Positions 8,513 through 16,475 of a stretch of DNA of 64,000 nucleotides are shown piece after piece (the first letter of the stretch is position 1; each line of letters opens with the position of its first letter). The notes below the pieces were generated by a model. The model was not told the origin of the DNA. It made no database searches and saw nothing but the letters and a program-made list of their open reading frames with translations. Location: NCBI RefSeq assembly GCF_003207955.1, contig NZ_NOXG01000001.1, positions 124,001 through 188,000 of the forward strand, written 5' to 3'. The stretch is from Novacetimonas pomaceti. GTDB lineage: Bacteria; Pseudomonadota; Alphaproteobacteria; Acetobacterales; Acetobacteraceae. Both the position numbers and the translations under genes were made by a program.

Positions 8513-8797
8513 ATGCCAAGGCGCGTCCTGACCGGACGGGTGACCAGCGACAAGATGGACAAGACGGTTACCGTCCTTGTCGATCGTCGCGTCATCCATC
8601 CGCTGTACAAGAAGTTCATTCGCCGTTCGAAGAAGTACGCGGCGCATGATCAGCTGAACGAATGCAAGATCGGGGACACGGTGCGCATTGAAGAATGCCG
8701 CCCCATTTCCCGGCGCAAGACCTGGACCGTCGTGGTTCGCAATGGCGCCCCCCTGGCGGCGCCCGCGACCGATGCCAAGTCTGGCGCACAGGCGTAA
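8513..8797 (+). CDS. rpsQ: 30S ribosomal protein S17
   Basis: S17 (94 residues) is an OB-fold protein that binds 16S rRNA early in assembly. MPRRVLTGRVTSDKMDKTVTV and the ECRPISRRKTW segment are family signatures. An AGGGAGA Shine-Dalgarno precedes the ATG. The tail after NGAPL is low-complexity. Confidence 0.97.
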   Translation: MPRRVLTGRVTSDKMDKTVTVLVDRRVIHPLYKKFIRRSKKYAAHDQLNECKIGDTVRIEECRPISRRKTWTVVVRNGAPLAAPATDAKSGAQA

Positions 8798-8812
8798 AGA
8801 AGGGCATAGAGC

Positions 8813-9181
8813 ATGATCCATCCCGAGACCAACCTTGACGTCGCCGACAATTCCGGCGCGCGTCAGGTGCAGTGCATCAAGGTGCTGGGCGGTTCCAAGC
8901 GGAAGTCCGCCTCGGTCGGCGACGTGATTGTCGTGTCCGTTAAGGAAGCGATTCCCCGCGGTAAGGTGAAGAAGGGTGACGTGCACCAGGCGGTGATCGT
9001 CCGTACCTCTTATCCGGTGCGTCGCCCCGATGGCAGCGCCATCCGCTTCGACCGCAATGCCGCTGTCCTGATCAACAAGCAGCAGGAACCGATCGGAACC
9101 CGCATCTTCGGTCCGGTCGTGCGCGAACTGCGTGCGCGCAAGTTCATGAAGATCATTTCGCTGGCGCCGGAGGTGCTGTAA
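8813..9181 (+). CDS. rplN: 50S ribosomal protein L14
   Basis: L14 (122 residues) sits at the subunit interface and is the docking site of the silencing factor RsfS. It begins MIHPETNLDVADNSGARQ, and the motif SVKEAIPRGKVKKGDV is present. Length is exactly typical. Its TAA stop shares a base with the rplX start. Confidence 0.98.
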   Translation: MIHPETNLDVADNSGARQVQCIKVLGGSKRKSASVGDVIVVSVKEAIPRGKVKKGDVHQAVIVRTSYPVRRPDGSAIRFDRNAAVLINKQQEPIGTRIFGPVVRELRARKFMKIISLAPEVL

Positions 9182-9501
9182 TGGCCGCGCGTATCAAGAA
9201 GGGCGACCAGGTCCTGGTCATCACCGGCTCATCCCGCGGCAAGCGTGGTGAAGTCGTGACGGTGCTGCCTGCCGCGCAGAAGGCCATCGTGCGCGGCGTC
9301 GCGATCGCGAAGCGCCATACGCGCCCCAGCCGCATGGGTGAGCAGGGAGGCATCATCGAGAAGGAGATGCCGGTGCACCTGTCCAACCTGAAGCTGATCG
9401 ATCCGAAGAGCGGCGATCCTACCCGCGTCGGGTATCGCGTTCTGGAAAACGGTCGCAAGGTTCGTGTCGCCAAGGCGACCGGCGAAGTCATCGAAGGCTG
9501 A
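9181..9501 (+). CDS. rplX: 50S ribosomal protein L24
   Basis: L24 (106 residues) starts 50S assembly by binding the 5' end of 23S rRNA. The KOW motif is visible in KKGDQVLVITGSSRGKRGEV near residues 6-25. The start overlaps the rplN stop by one base, which points to coupled translation. Confidence 0.97.
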   Translation: MAARIKKGDQVLVITGSSRGKRGEVVTVLPAAQKAIVRGVAIAKRHTRPSRMGEQGGIIEKEMPVHLSNLKLIDPKSGDPTRVGYRVLENGRKVRVAKATGEVIEG

Positions 9502-9511
9502 GGAGGCGGGT

Positions 9512-10081
9512 ATGTCAGAAGCTAACGTAACCCGCTCAGTGCCGCGTCTGCAGAAGCGTTACAATGACGAACTGCGCGCGAAACTGCGCGAGGAGTTCGG
9601 TTACAAGAACGTGATGCAGGTTCCGACCCTGGAAAAGATCGTTCTCAACATGGGTGTCGGCGAAGCCGCGGGTGACCAGAAGAAGCTGGATGCCGCGGTT
9701 CAGGAAATGACCCTCATCGCAGGTCAGAAGCCGGTCAAGACGGTTGCTAAGAAGGCGATCGCGGGCTTCAAGATCCGTGAAGGTCTGCCGATCGGGTGCA
9801 AGGTGACGCTGCGTCGCGCGCAGATGTATGAATTCCTTGACCGTCTGGTGACGATCGCCCTGCCGCGCGTCCGCGATTTCCGCGGCCTGCCGGCGAACAA
9901 GGGTTTCGACGGGCATGGTAACTTCGCCATGGGCCTGAAGGAACAGATCGTCTTCCCGGAAATTGAGTACGACAAGGTCGACGATATTCGCGGCATGGAC
10001 ATTATCTTCGTTACGAGCGCGAAGACCAATGCCGAAGCCAAGGCTCTTCTGAAGGCATTCGACCTGCCCTTCGCAGCATAA
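9512..10081 (+). CDS. rplE: 50S ribosomal protein L5
   Basis: L5 (189 residues) binds 5S rRNA and the P-site tRNA elbow in the central protuberance. KIVLNMGVGEA, GQKPVKTVAKKAIAGFKIR and the ending QIVFPEIEYDKVDDIRGMDI are family signatures. I chose the ATG at 9512 after GGAGGCGGGT. A longer frame starting inside rplX was rejected. Confidence 0.97.
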   Translation: MSEANVTRSVPRLQKRYNDELRAKLREEFGYKNVMQVPTLEKIVLNMGVGEAAGDQKKLDAAVQEMTLIAGQKPVKTVAKKAIAGFKIREGLPIGCKVTLRRAQMYEFLDRLVTIALPRVRDFRGLPANKGFDGHGNFAMGLKEQIVFPEIEYDKVDDIRGMDIIFVTSAKTNAEAKALLKAFDLPFAA

Positions 10082-10186
10082 AAGTTGCGAGAGGGGCTTT
10101 CACTGGAAGCCCGGAAGACCTAAGACACACGTAGTTTGGAAAACCGTTGGGAATGGCCCGACAGGTTCCGGAGGATAAAACAAGGC

Positions 10187-10492
10187 ATGGCCAAGATTTC
10201 CGCCGTAAACCGGAATGTCAAGCGTGAGCGCATGGCAGCACGGGACAAGGCAAAGCGGACTGCATTGAAAAACATCATCATGGATCGGTCTCTGCCGGTC
10301 GAGGATCGTTTTGATGCGTCGCTGAAGCTTGCTGAACTTCCAAGGAACGGATCGCGCGTGCGCGTTCGTCTGCGGTGCAAGTTGACGGGGCGTCCCCGCG
10401 CCAATTACAGAAAGTTCGAACTCTGCCGTATCGCCCTGCGCGACCTGGCCTCCAATGGCCAGATCCCGGGTATGGTCAAATCGAGCTGGTAA
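10187..10492 (+). CDS. rpsN: 30S ribosomal protein S14 (zinc-independent type)
   Basis: S14 (101 residues) is a late-assembling head protein. It begins MAKISAVNRNVKRERMAARD and ends with RKFELCRIALRDLASNGQIP. It lacks the CxxC pairs of the short zinc-binding form, so it is the zinc-independent type. A 105-nt gap with a small hairpin (10094-10112, GGGCTT/AAGCCC) separates it from rplE, unusually wide for this cluster. Confidence 0.97.
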   Translation: MAKISAVNRNVKRERMAARDKAKRTALKNIIMDRSLPVEDRFDASLKLAELPRNGSRVRVRLRCKLTGRPRANYRKFELCRIALRDLASNGQIPGMVKSSW

Positions 10493-10504
10493 GGGCAGGG
10501 AACG

Positions 10505-10903
10505 ATGTCACTTTCTGATCCTTTGGGTGATCTGCTCACCCGGATCCGCAATGCCCAGCGTGCGCGTCACGCGGCATGCGTCGCGCCAGCATCGAAGCTG
10601 CGTGCAAATGTACTCGAGGCGCTGCGTCGCGAGGGGTATATCCGTGGCTTTTCCAAGGAAGAGCTGCGCAAGGGTGTGTCCCAGCTGCGTATCGAGCTGA
10701 AATATCTTGATGGCGAGCCCGTGATCAAGGAAATCCACCGCGTTTCCAAGCCGGGACGTCGCGTGTATTCCAAGATCAAGGAACTGCCCCGCGTGTATGC
10801 CGGGCTGGGCGTGTCGATCCTGTCGACCCCGCGTGGCGTCCTGTCGGATGGGGAAGCCCGCGCTGCCAATGTTGGCGGCGAAGTTCTCTGCCGCGTATTC
10901 TAA
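10505..10903 (+). CDS. rpsH: 30S ribosomal protein S8
   Basis: S8 (132 residues) binds the central domain of 16S rRNA; in E. coli it also represses the spc operon. It begins MSLSDPLGDLLTRIRNAQRA, and the C-terminal GVSILSTPRGVLSDGEAR contains the rRNA-binding STPRG signature. Length is normal. Confidence 0.98.
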   Translation: MSLSDPLGDLLTRIRNAQRARHAACVAPASKLRANVLEALRREGYIRGFSKEELRKGVSQLRIELKYLDGEPVIKEIHRVSKPGRRVYSKIKELPRVYAGLGVSILSTPRGVLSDGEARAANVGGEVLCRVF

Positions 10904-10913
10904 GGAGGGATGA

Positions 10914-11447
10914 ATGTCGAGAGTTGGCAAATATCCCGTCGAGATTACGTCGGGAGTTCAGGTTTCCATCGCTGATGGTGTGCTGACGGCCAAGGGGAAG
11001 CTCGGCGAGCTGAAACTGCCCCTGTCGCATCACGTCGAGGCGGAAGTCGCTGATGGCAAGGTTTCGGTCAAGCCGGTCGGAACGCAGGCCCAGGCCCGGA
11101 TGATGTGGGGCACGACGCGTTCCCTGATCGCCAGCATGGTCAAGGGCGTGTCCGAAGGGTTCTCCAAGACGCTGGAAATCAGCGGAACGGGTTATCGCGC
11201 GGCGGTTCAGGGCAAGAACCTTGTCATGAACCTCGGATATTCGCACGATATCGTGTATGAGATCCCGGCCGGTATCAAGATCACGACGCCCCGTCCGACC
11301 GCTGTGACCGTCGAGGGGATCGACAAGCAGCGCGTTGGTCAGGTTGCGCTTGATATCCGCAGCTTCCGCAAGCCCGAGCCTTATAAGGGCAAAGGTGTCC
11401 GTTATGAAACGGAGACCATCCGTCGCAAGGAAGGTAAGAAGAAATAA
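10914..11447 (+). CDS. rplF: 50S ribosomal protein L6
   Basis: L6 (177 residues) has two similar domains and sits near the factor-binding site. It begins MSRVGKYPVEITSGVQV. The C-terminal signature QRVGQVALDIRSFRKPEPYK is intact. Its TAA stop overlaps the rplR ATG by one base. Confidence 0.98.
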   Translation: MSRVGKYPVEITSGVQVSIADGVLTAKGKLGELKLPLSHHVEAEVADGKVSVKPVGTQAQARMMWGTTRSLIASMVKGVSEGFSKTLEISGTGYRAAVQGKNLVMNLGYSHDIVYEIPAGIKITTPRPTAVTVEGIDKQRVGQVALDIRSFRKPEPYKGKGVRYETETIRRKEGKKK

Positions 11448-11809
11448 TGAGCGCGCAGCAGGATCTGCGGGAGCGGCGCCGTCAGCGTCTTCGCTTCCAG
11501 CTTCGCCGCAAGAGTGGCGGACGGCCGCGCCTTTCGGTGTTCCGGTCGGGCAAGAATATCTATGCGCAGGTGATCGACGATGTCGCCGGGCGCACCCTGG
11601 CAGCAGCGTCTTCCATCGAGAAGGACCTGCGTTCCTCCCTCAAGGGCGGTGCGGACGTGGCGGCGGCTGGCGCCGTCGGCAAGCTGCTTGCCCAACGTGC
11701 GGTTGCGGCGGGTGTGTCGAAGGTCGTGTTCGATCGCGGCGCGTATCTGTATCATGGGCGCATCAAAGCCCTGGCGGAGGCTGCCCGTGAGGGCGGTCTC
11801 TCGTTCTGA
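11447..11809 (+). CDS. rplR: 50S ribosomal protein L18
   Basis: L18 (120 residues) binds 5S rRNA with L5 and L25. RPRLSVFRSGKNIYAQVIDD and VVFDRGAYLYHGRIKALAEAAREGG are family signatures. The start overlaps the rplF stop. Length is normal. Confidence 0.97.
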   Translation: MSAQQDLRERRRQRLRFQLRRKSGGRPRLSVFRSGKNIYAQVIDDVAGRTLAAASSIEKDLRSSLKGGADVAAAGAVGKLLAQRAVAAGVSKVVFDRGAYLYHGRIKALAEAAREGGLSF

Positions 11810-11826
11810 CGAAAGGGTCACGCACA

Positions 11827-12405
11827 ATGGCACGTGAACCGAGAGAAGGCGGCCGGGGCGGCCGCGATCGTGATCGCGAAGGCGATGATCTCGTTGACAA
11901 GCTGGTCACGATCAATCGTGTAGCGAAGGTCGTCAAGGGCGGTCGTCGTTTCGCTTTTGCCGCACTGGTTGTGGTTGGCGACCAGAAGGGACGTGTCGGG
12001 TTCGGCGCGGGCAAGGCTCGTGAAGTTCCCGAGGCGATCCGCAAGGCGACCGATCGCGCCAAGCGCGCAATGATCCGCGTCCCCATGAAGGAGGGGCGTA
12101 CCCTTCATCATGACGTGGCGGGACATTTCGGCGCCGGCAAGGTGGTGCTGCGTTCGGCTGATGCCGGCACGGGCATCATCGCGGGCGGCCCGATGCGCGC
12201 GGTGTTCGAAAGCCTGGGCATCAATGATGTCGTGGCGAAGTCGCTGGGCACCCGGAACCCGCACAACATGGTCAAGGCGACCTTTGCCGCCCTGGAACGC
12301 TGCGCAAGCCCGCGTTCGGTGGCGAACCGCCGTGGCAAGAAGGTTTCCGATATCCTTGGTCGCCGTGAGGTGACTGCATCGGCGGAGGCTGCTGCAGATG
12401 TCTGA
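11827..12405 (+). CDS. rpsE: 30S ribosomal protein S5
   Basis: S5 (192 residues) works in decoding fidelity and in mRNA unwinding at the entry channel. The N-terminus carries an added charged stretch (EGGRGGRDRDREGDD), seen in other alphaproteobacteria. The double-stranded RNA-binding core VAKVVKGGRRFAFAALVVVG is conserved. Its 3' end overlaps rpmD by 8 nt. Confidence 0.97.
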   Translation: MAREPREGGRGGRDRDREGDDLVDKLVTINRVAKVVKGGRRFAFAALVVVGDQKGRVGFGAGKAREVPEAIRKATDRAKRAMIRVPMKEGRTLHHDVAGHFGAGKVVLRSADAGTGIIAGGPMRAVFESLGINDVVAKSLGTRNPHNMVKATFAALERCASPRSVANRRGKKVSDILGRREVTASAEAAADV

Positions 12406-12586
12406 GACAAAGGGAACCATTAAGGTCACCCAGATCCAGTCTGGCAACGGGCGCAAGCCGGGTCAGCAGGCTACGCTGATCGGTCTGGGACTGAACAAGA
12501 TCGGCCGTACCCGTGAGCTGGAGGATACGCCTTCGGTGCGCGGTATGGTGCGCAAGGTCGCCCACCTTGTGAAGGTGGAGAATTGA
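12398..12586 (+). CDS. rpmD: 50S ribosomal protein L30
   Basis: L30 (62 residues) is a small 50S protein. GTIKVTQIQSGNGRKPGQQ and LIGLGLNKIGRTRELEDTP are the family signature. The start lies inside the end of rpsE, implying coupled translation. rplO starts one base after its stop. Confidence 0.97.
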   Translation: MSETKGTIKVTQIQSGNGRKPGQQATLIGLGLNKIGRTRELEDTPSVRGMVRKVAHLVKVEN

Positions 12587-12587
12587 G

Positions 12588-13082
12588 ATGAATCTCAACG
12601 AACTTCGCGATAACGAAGGTGCCCGTTACCAGAAGAAGCGTCTGGGACGTGGCATCGGCTCTGGCAAGGGCAAGACTTCGGGTAAGGGCGTCAAGGGCCA
12701 GAAGGCCCGTTCCGGCGTGTCCCTGAATGGCTTCGAAGGTGGTCAGCTGCCGCTGTACCGCCGCCTGCCCAAGCGTGGATTCAAGAACATCTTCCGCAAG
12801 GAATTTGCCATCGTGAATCTGGGCGTGCTGGACAAGGCGATCGAAGCGGGCAAGGTGGATGCCAAGGCCCCCGTGACCGAGGACGTCCTGCGCAAGGCGG
12901 GGCTGGTGACGGCATCGAACGTCGCTGGCGTGCGCCTGCTGGGCAACGGCGAACTCCATCATGGGGTGACGATCGAGGTCTCCGGCGCGTCTGCTGGCGC
13001 CATTGCCGCGGTCGAAAAGGCCGGTGGCAAGGTGCAGGTCAAGGAAAAGGCCGCCAAGGCGGTTGCCGCGCCTGCGGAATGA
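12588..13082 (+). CDS. rplO: 50S ribosomal protein L15
   Basis: L15 (164 residues) is a late-assembly 50S protein with a glycine-rich N-terminal extension that threads into rRNA. It begins MNLNELRDNEGARYQKKRLG, and KGVKGQKARSGVSLNGFEGG is visible. The C-terminus is alanine/lysine-rich. It is the last ribosomal gene before a terminator-like hairpin and secY. Confidence 0.97.
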   Translation: MNLNELRDNEGARYQKKRLGRGIGSGKGKTSGKGVKGQKARSGVSLNGFEGGQLPLYRRLPKRGFKNIFRKEFAIVNLGVLDKAIEAGKVDAKAPVTEDVLRKAGLVTASNVAGVRLLGNGELHHGVTIEVSGASAGAIAAVEKAGGKVQVKEKAAKAVAAPAE

Positions 13083-13125
13083 CTGGATGGGGGATTTGTT
13101 CCATCTCCCCCAGACCAGAATAATG

Positions 13126-13171
13126 AAAGCGATGCGTCTTGCACTGTGCAGGCGCATCGCTTTATTATTTT
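13126..13171 (+). terminator. Terminator or attenuator between rplO and secY
   Basis: AAAGCGATGCG (13126-13136) and CGCATCGCTTT (13153-13163) form a perfect 11-bp stem. A T-rich run (ATTATTTT) follows to 13171. A second, G-rich stem (TGGGGGA/TCCCCCA) lies just upstream. This looks like an intrinsic terminator, perhaps a partial one, that sets secY-adk expression apart from the ribosomal genes. Confidence 0.7.
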
Positions 13172-13190
13172 AAAACGGGTTTTTATCATG

Positions 13191-13220
13191 ACAGCGTCCC
13201 GCTTTTTGTGGTGACGCTGT
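13191..13220 (+). promoter_or_regulatory. Inverted repeat in the secY leader
   Basis: ACAGCGTC (13191-13198) and GACGCTGT (13213-13220) form a perfect 8-bp inverted repeat with a 14-nt loop. It lies just before the GAAAGGA Shine-Dalgarno of secY. It could be an mRNA hairpin or an operator; the sequence alone does not decide. Confidence 0.4.
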
Positions 13221-13240
13221 TCTTGTGAAAGGATGGGCGC

Positions 13241-14590
13241 ATGGCCTCCGCGGCCGAACAGCTGGCTGCCAATCTGAATTTCAATTCTTTTGCCAATGCA
13301 ACGGAATTGAAAAAGCGTATCTGGTTCACACTGGGCGCGCTGATCGTTTATCGGATTGGCACCTATATTCCGGTTCCTGGCGTCGATGCGACGGTTATGG
13401 GGCAACTTCTGGCCCGCCATCAGGGTGGTATTCTGGGTATGTTCGACATGTTCACGGGTGGTGCGCTGGGCCGCATGACCGTGTTCGCGTTGAATATCAT
13501 GCCCTACATCAGCGCATCCATCATCGTGCAGCTGATGTCGGCGGCAATTCCCTCGCTGGAGGCCCTCAAGAAAGAGGGTGAAGGCGGGCGTCGCAAGCTG
13601 AATGAATATACGCGCTATCTTACGGTCGCGATTGCACTGTTCCAGGCATATGGAATCGCCATTGGCCTGGAGAACATGCATACCGAGGCCGGATCGGCGG
13701 TTATCTCCCCGGGCATGTTCTTCATCGTGTCATGCGTGCTGACGCTGGTTGGCGGCACGATGTTCCTGATGTGGCTGGGTGAACAGATCACGTCGCGGGG
13801 GGTCGGGAACGGAATCTCGCTGATCATCTTCGCGGGTATCGTCGCCAACCTGCCCAATGCGTTGGCCAGCCTGTTCCAGCTTGGCTATACGGGGGCGCTG
13901 TCGCCGTTTTTCGTGCTGGTGTTCCTGGCGCTTGCGGCAATTACCATCGCGTTCATCGTCTTCATGGAACTGGCGCAGCGTCGCGTGGTCATCCAGTATC
14001 CGAAGCGCCAGGTGGGGCAGCGGATGTTCGGCGGGGATTCGACGCACATGCCGCTGAAGGTGAATACAGCGGGGTCCATCCCGCCGATTTTCGCCTCCTC
14101 GGTCCTGCTGATTCCCGTGACCATCGCCGGGTTCATGAACAACAGTTCCCTGCCGGGGTGGCTGTCGTTCCTGGGGCAGTCGCTGGGACAGGGGCAGCCG
14201 CTCTACATGCTGTTCTATGCGGCGATGATCGTGTTCTTTTCCTATTTCTATGCGGCGGTAACGTTCAACCCGCAGGAAACGGCGGAGAACCTGCGCAAGC
14301 AGGGTGGCTTTGTTCCCGGTATCCGGCCAGGTGCCAATACGGCCACGTTCTTTGACCGGATCCTGACGCGCATCACGACGATCGGCGCGATGTATCTGGT
14401 GGCGGTGTGTCTGCTGCCGCAGATCCTGATCAGTCACTATAATGTGCCGTTCTATTTCGGGGGCACCAGCCTCATCATCATCGTGACGGTGACGATCGAT
14501 ACGGTCACGCAGATCCAGTCACATCTCGTCGCGCATCAGTACCAGGGCCTGATGCGCAAGGCGCGCGGCAGGAAGGGTAAATTCCGGTGA
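13241..14590 (+). CDS. secY: Protein translocase subunit SecY
   Basis: SecY (449 residues) is the channel of the SecYEG translocon in the inner membrane. Ten hydrophobic segments are evident. Family signatures are GIYIPVPGVD-like GTYIPVPGVD near residue 46, the plug-region GGALGRMTVFALNIMPYI and NPQETAENLRKQGGFVPGIR in the cytoplasmic loop. It begins MASAAEQLAANL after GAAAGGA. The adk start overlaps its stop, so SecY and adenylate kinase are translationally coupled. Confidence 0.98.
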   Translation: MASAAEQLAANLNFNSFANATELKKRIWFTLGALIVYRIGTYIPVPGVDATVMGQLLARHQGGILGMFDMFTGGALGRMTVFALNIMPYISASIIVQLMSAAIPSLEALKKEGEGGRRKLNEYTRYLTVAIALFQAYGIAIGLENMHTEAGSAVISPGMFFIVSCVLTLVGGTMFLMWLGEQITSRGVGNGISLIIFAGIVANLPNALASLFQLGYTGALSPFFVLVFLALAAITIAFIVFMELAQRRVVIQYPKRQVGQRMFGGDSTHMPLKVNTAGSIPPIFASSVLLIPVTIAGFMNNSSLPGWLSFLGQSLGQGQPLYMLFYAAMIVFFSYFYAAVTFNPQETAENLRKQGGFVPGIRPGANTATFFDRILTRITTIGAMYLVAVCLLPQILISHYNVPFYFGGTSLIIIVTVTIDTVTQIQSHLVAHQYQGLMRKARGRKGKFR

Positions 14591-15246
14591 ACATAATTTT
14601 TCTTGGGCCGCCGGGCGCGGGAAAGGGAACCCAGTCCAAGCTGCTGGAAGCCCGTTATGGAATCGCCCAGATTTCAACGGGCGACATGCTGCGGGCCGAA
14701 GTCGCGGCAGGCAGCCCGCTGGGACAGAAGGTCAAGAGCATCATGGCCTCGGGGCAGCTTGTCCCCGATGACCTGATCATCGCGCTGATCGAGGCGCGCA
14801 TAGATCGCCCGGATTGTGCGAAGGGGTTCATCCTTGATGGATTCCCCCGCACGCGGGCGCAGGCCGAAGCGCTCGATTCCATGCTGAAGAAGACCGGTCG
14901 TCATATTGACCTGGTGCTTCTGCTGGATGTGGATGAGGATGCGCTGGCGGACCGGATCGCGGGTCGGTTTACCTGTGCCAAATGTGGCGAGGGTTACAAC
15001 GACCTGTACAAGCGGCCGAAGGTGGCCGGGACGTGTGACGTATGTGGCGGCCATGATTTCATCCGTCGCGACGATGACCGCAGGGAAACCGTGGCTGCGC
15101 GTCTCAAGGCCTATCGGGAACAGACGGCGCCCATCCTGCCTTATTACGAGGAACAGGGACGGCTGCGCCGGATCAACGGCATGGCGGATATCGATGACGT
15201 GACGAAGGAAGTCTTTGCCGCCGTCGATAGTGTCACGAAAAAGTGA
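14587..15246 (+). CDS. adk: Adenylate kinase (zinc-type LID)
   Basis: Adenylate kinase (219 residues) interconverts ATP + AMP and 2 ADP. The P-loop GPPGAGKGT lies at residues 7-15. DGFPRTRAQAEALD and RIAGRFTC are family signatures. The LID contains CAKC near residue 130 and CDVC near 150, a four-cysteine site that binds zinc in many adenylate kinases. Translation starts at GTG within the secY stop (GTGA, 14587-14590). The rpsM promoter begins 11 nt after its stop. Confidence 0.97.
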   Translation: MNIIFLGPPGAGKGTQSKLLEARYGIAQISTGDMLRAEVAAGSPLGQKVKSIMASGQLVPDDLIIALIEARIDRPDCAKGFILDGFPRTRAQAEALDSMLKKTGRHIDLVLLLDVDEDALADRIAGRFTCAKCGEGYNDLYKRPKVAGTCDVCGGHDFIRRDDDRRETVAARLKAYREQTAPILPYYEEQGRLRRINGMADIDDVTKEVFAAVDSVTKK

Positions 15247-15256
15247 TGCAGAATAA

Positions 15257-15294
15257 TTGACTTGGACGGGCGGGCGGGTATATTCCGCGCCCTC
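15257..15294 (+). promoter_or_regulatory. Predicted alpha operon promoter
   Basis: TTGACT (15257-15262) and TATATT (15279-15284) are spaced by 16 nt, a strong sigma-70 type match. TTCCGCGCCCTC (15283-15294) spans the -10 end and the discriminator. It is identical to the str promoter at 1125-1136. Confidence 0.75.
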
Positions 15295-15370
15295 AAGGTA
15301 TGAGTGCCGCATGAGTCGTTGACCGACCGTGCGGCGCTGGTATGACCAACTGGAATTGATGATGGGGTTG

Positions 15371-15465
15371 GCCGGGTAATGTCCGGCATGTTCACGACGC
15401 TCCGGACCTGTGGTCCGGTGGCGTGAAGCAGCCCTGCCGAAATGTTAGTGCCCGTCACGGACGGG
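15371..15465 (+). promoter_or_regulatory. Structured leader upstream of rpsM
   Basis: Three hairpins stand in the roughly 190-nt leader: GCCGG/CCGGC (15371-15387), CCGGACC-TGT-GGTCCGG (15402-15418, with outer pairing CACG/CGTG) and CCCGTC-ACG-GACGGG (15451-15465). The last ends 20 nt before the rpsM start. In E. coli the alpha leader is a target of S4; no homology of this leader to that one is claimed. Confidence 0.45.
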
Positions 15466-15484
15466 TGGACGAGGAGTAAGTGGC

Positions 15485-15862
15485 GTGGCGCGTATTGCCG
15501 GCGTGAACATCCCAACGAACAAGCGGGTAACGATTGCCCTGCGTTATATCTATGGTATCGGGGCGACGAAGGCCCAGACGATCTGCGACAAGCTTTCGAT
15601 CCCCGACGAACGTCGCGTGAACGAGCTGTCCGATGACGAGATCGTCAAGATCCGTGAGCTGATCGACAATGATTATCGCGTCGAAGGCGACCTGCGTCGT
15701 GAAGTCGCGATGAACATCAAGCGTCTGATGGACCTGGGCTGCTATCGCGGTCTTCGCCATCGTCGCGGCCTGCCGGTTCATGGCCAGCGGACACATACCA
15801 ACGCCCGTACCCGCAAGGGCAAGGCGGTTGCGATCGCAGGCAAGAAGAAGGCAACCCGCTAA
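15485..15862 (+). CDS. rpsM: 30S ribosomal protein S13
   Basis: S13 (125 residues) is a head protein that contacts the P-site tRNA and forms bridges to the 50S. It starts at GTG after GAGGAG: MARIAGVNIPTNKRVTIALR. The C-terminal GQRTHTNARTRKGKA tail that reaches tRNA is intact. It opens the alpha operon. Confidence 0.98.
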   Translation: MARIAGVNIPTNKRVTIALRYIYGIGATKAQTICDKLSIPDERRVNELSDDEIVKIRELIDNDYRVEGDLRREVAMNIKRLMDLGCYRGLRHRRGLPVHGQRTHTNARTRKGKAVAIAGKKKATR

Positions 15863-15949
15863 AACGGGCACCTTGACATGCGGGGATGGCAGCCGGGCCG
15901 CCCGGCTGGTTTCATTCCCGTTCATTGAACTGACAGGATCAAGAATATT

Positions 15950-16342
15950 ATGGCGAAAGCTGCGGCACCGCGTATTCGTAAGAAAGAGCGGAAGAATATC
16001 ATTTCCGGGGTGGCGCACGTGCTGTCCACCTTCAACAATACGATGATCACGATTTCCGACGCGCAGGGCAATGCGATTGCATGGTCGTCTGCGGGTGCGC
16101 AGGGGTTCAAGGGGTCGCGCAAGTCGACGCCTTACGCCGCCCAGGTTGCCGCGGAAGACGCCGGTCGCAAGGCGCGTGAGCATGGCATGGAAACCCTTGA
16201 GATCGAGGTTTCGGGGCCGGGTTCGGGGCGTGAAAGCGCCCTGCGCGCCCTGCAGGCGGTCGGGTTCTCCATCACGGCGATCCGTGACATGACGCCCGTT
16301 CCCCATAACGGATGCCGTCCGCGCAAGCGTCGCCGCGTCTGA
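15950..16342 (+). CDS. rpsK: 30S ribosomal protein S11
   Basis: S11 (130 residues) forms part of the 30S platform near the Shine-Dalgarno helix. HVLSTFNNTMITISDAQGN and the ending PHNGCRPRKRRRV are family signatures. A gap of 87 nt separates it from rpsM. rpsD is not next in this operon, unlike in E. coli. Confidence 0.98.
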   Translation: MAKAAAPRIRKKERKNIISGVAHVLSTFNNTMITISDAQGNAIAWSSAGAQGFKGSRKSTPYAAQVAAEDAGRKAREHGMETLEIEVSGPGSGRESALRALQAVGFSITAIRDMTPVPHNGCRPRKRRRV

Positions 16343-16475
16343 TCCGGGGATTCGATTTCGCTTCTCCCTGTCTTTCCTTCGGGCAAGGCAGGGGGATCTG
16401 ATTGTCATCAGGCATCCGGCATGGGTGCCATCTGTTGTCTTTGTGGCGGCAGATCAGTCTTGAAAGGCCATTACC

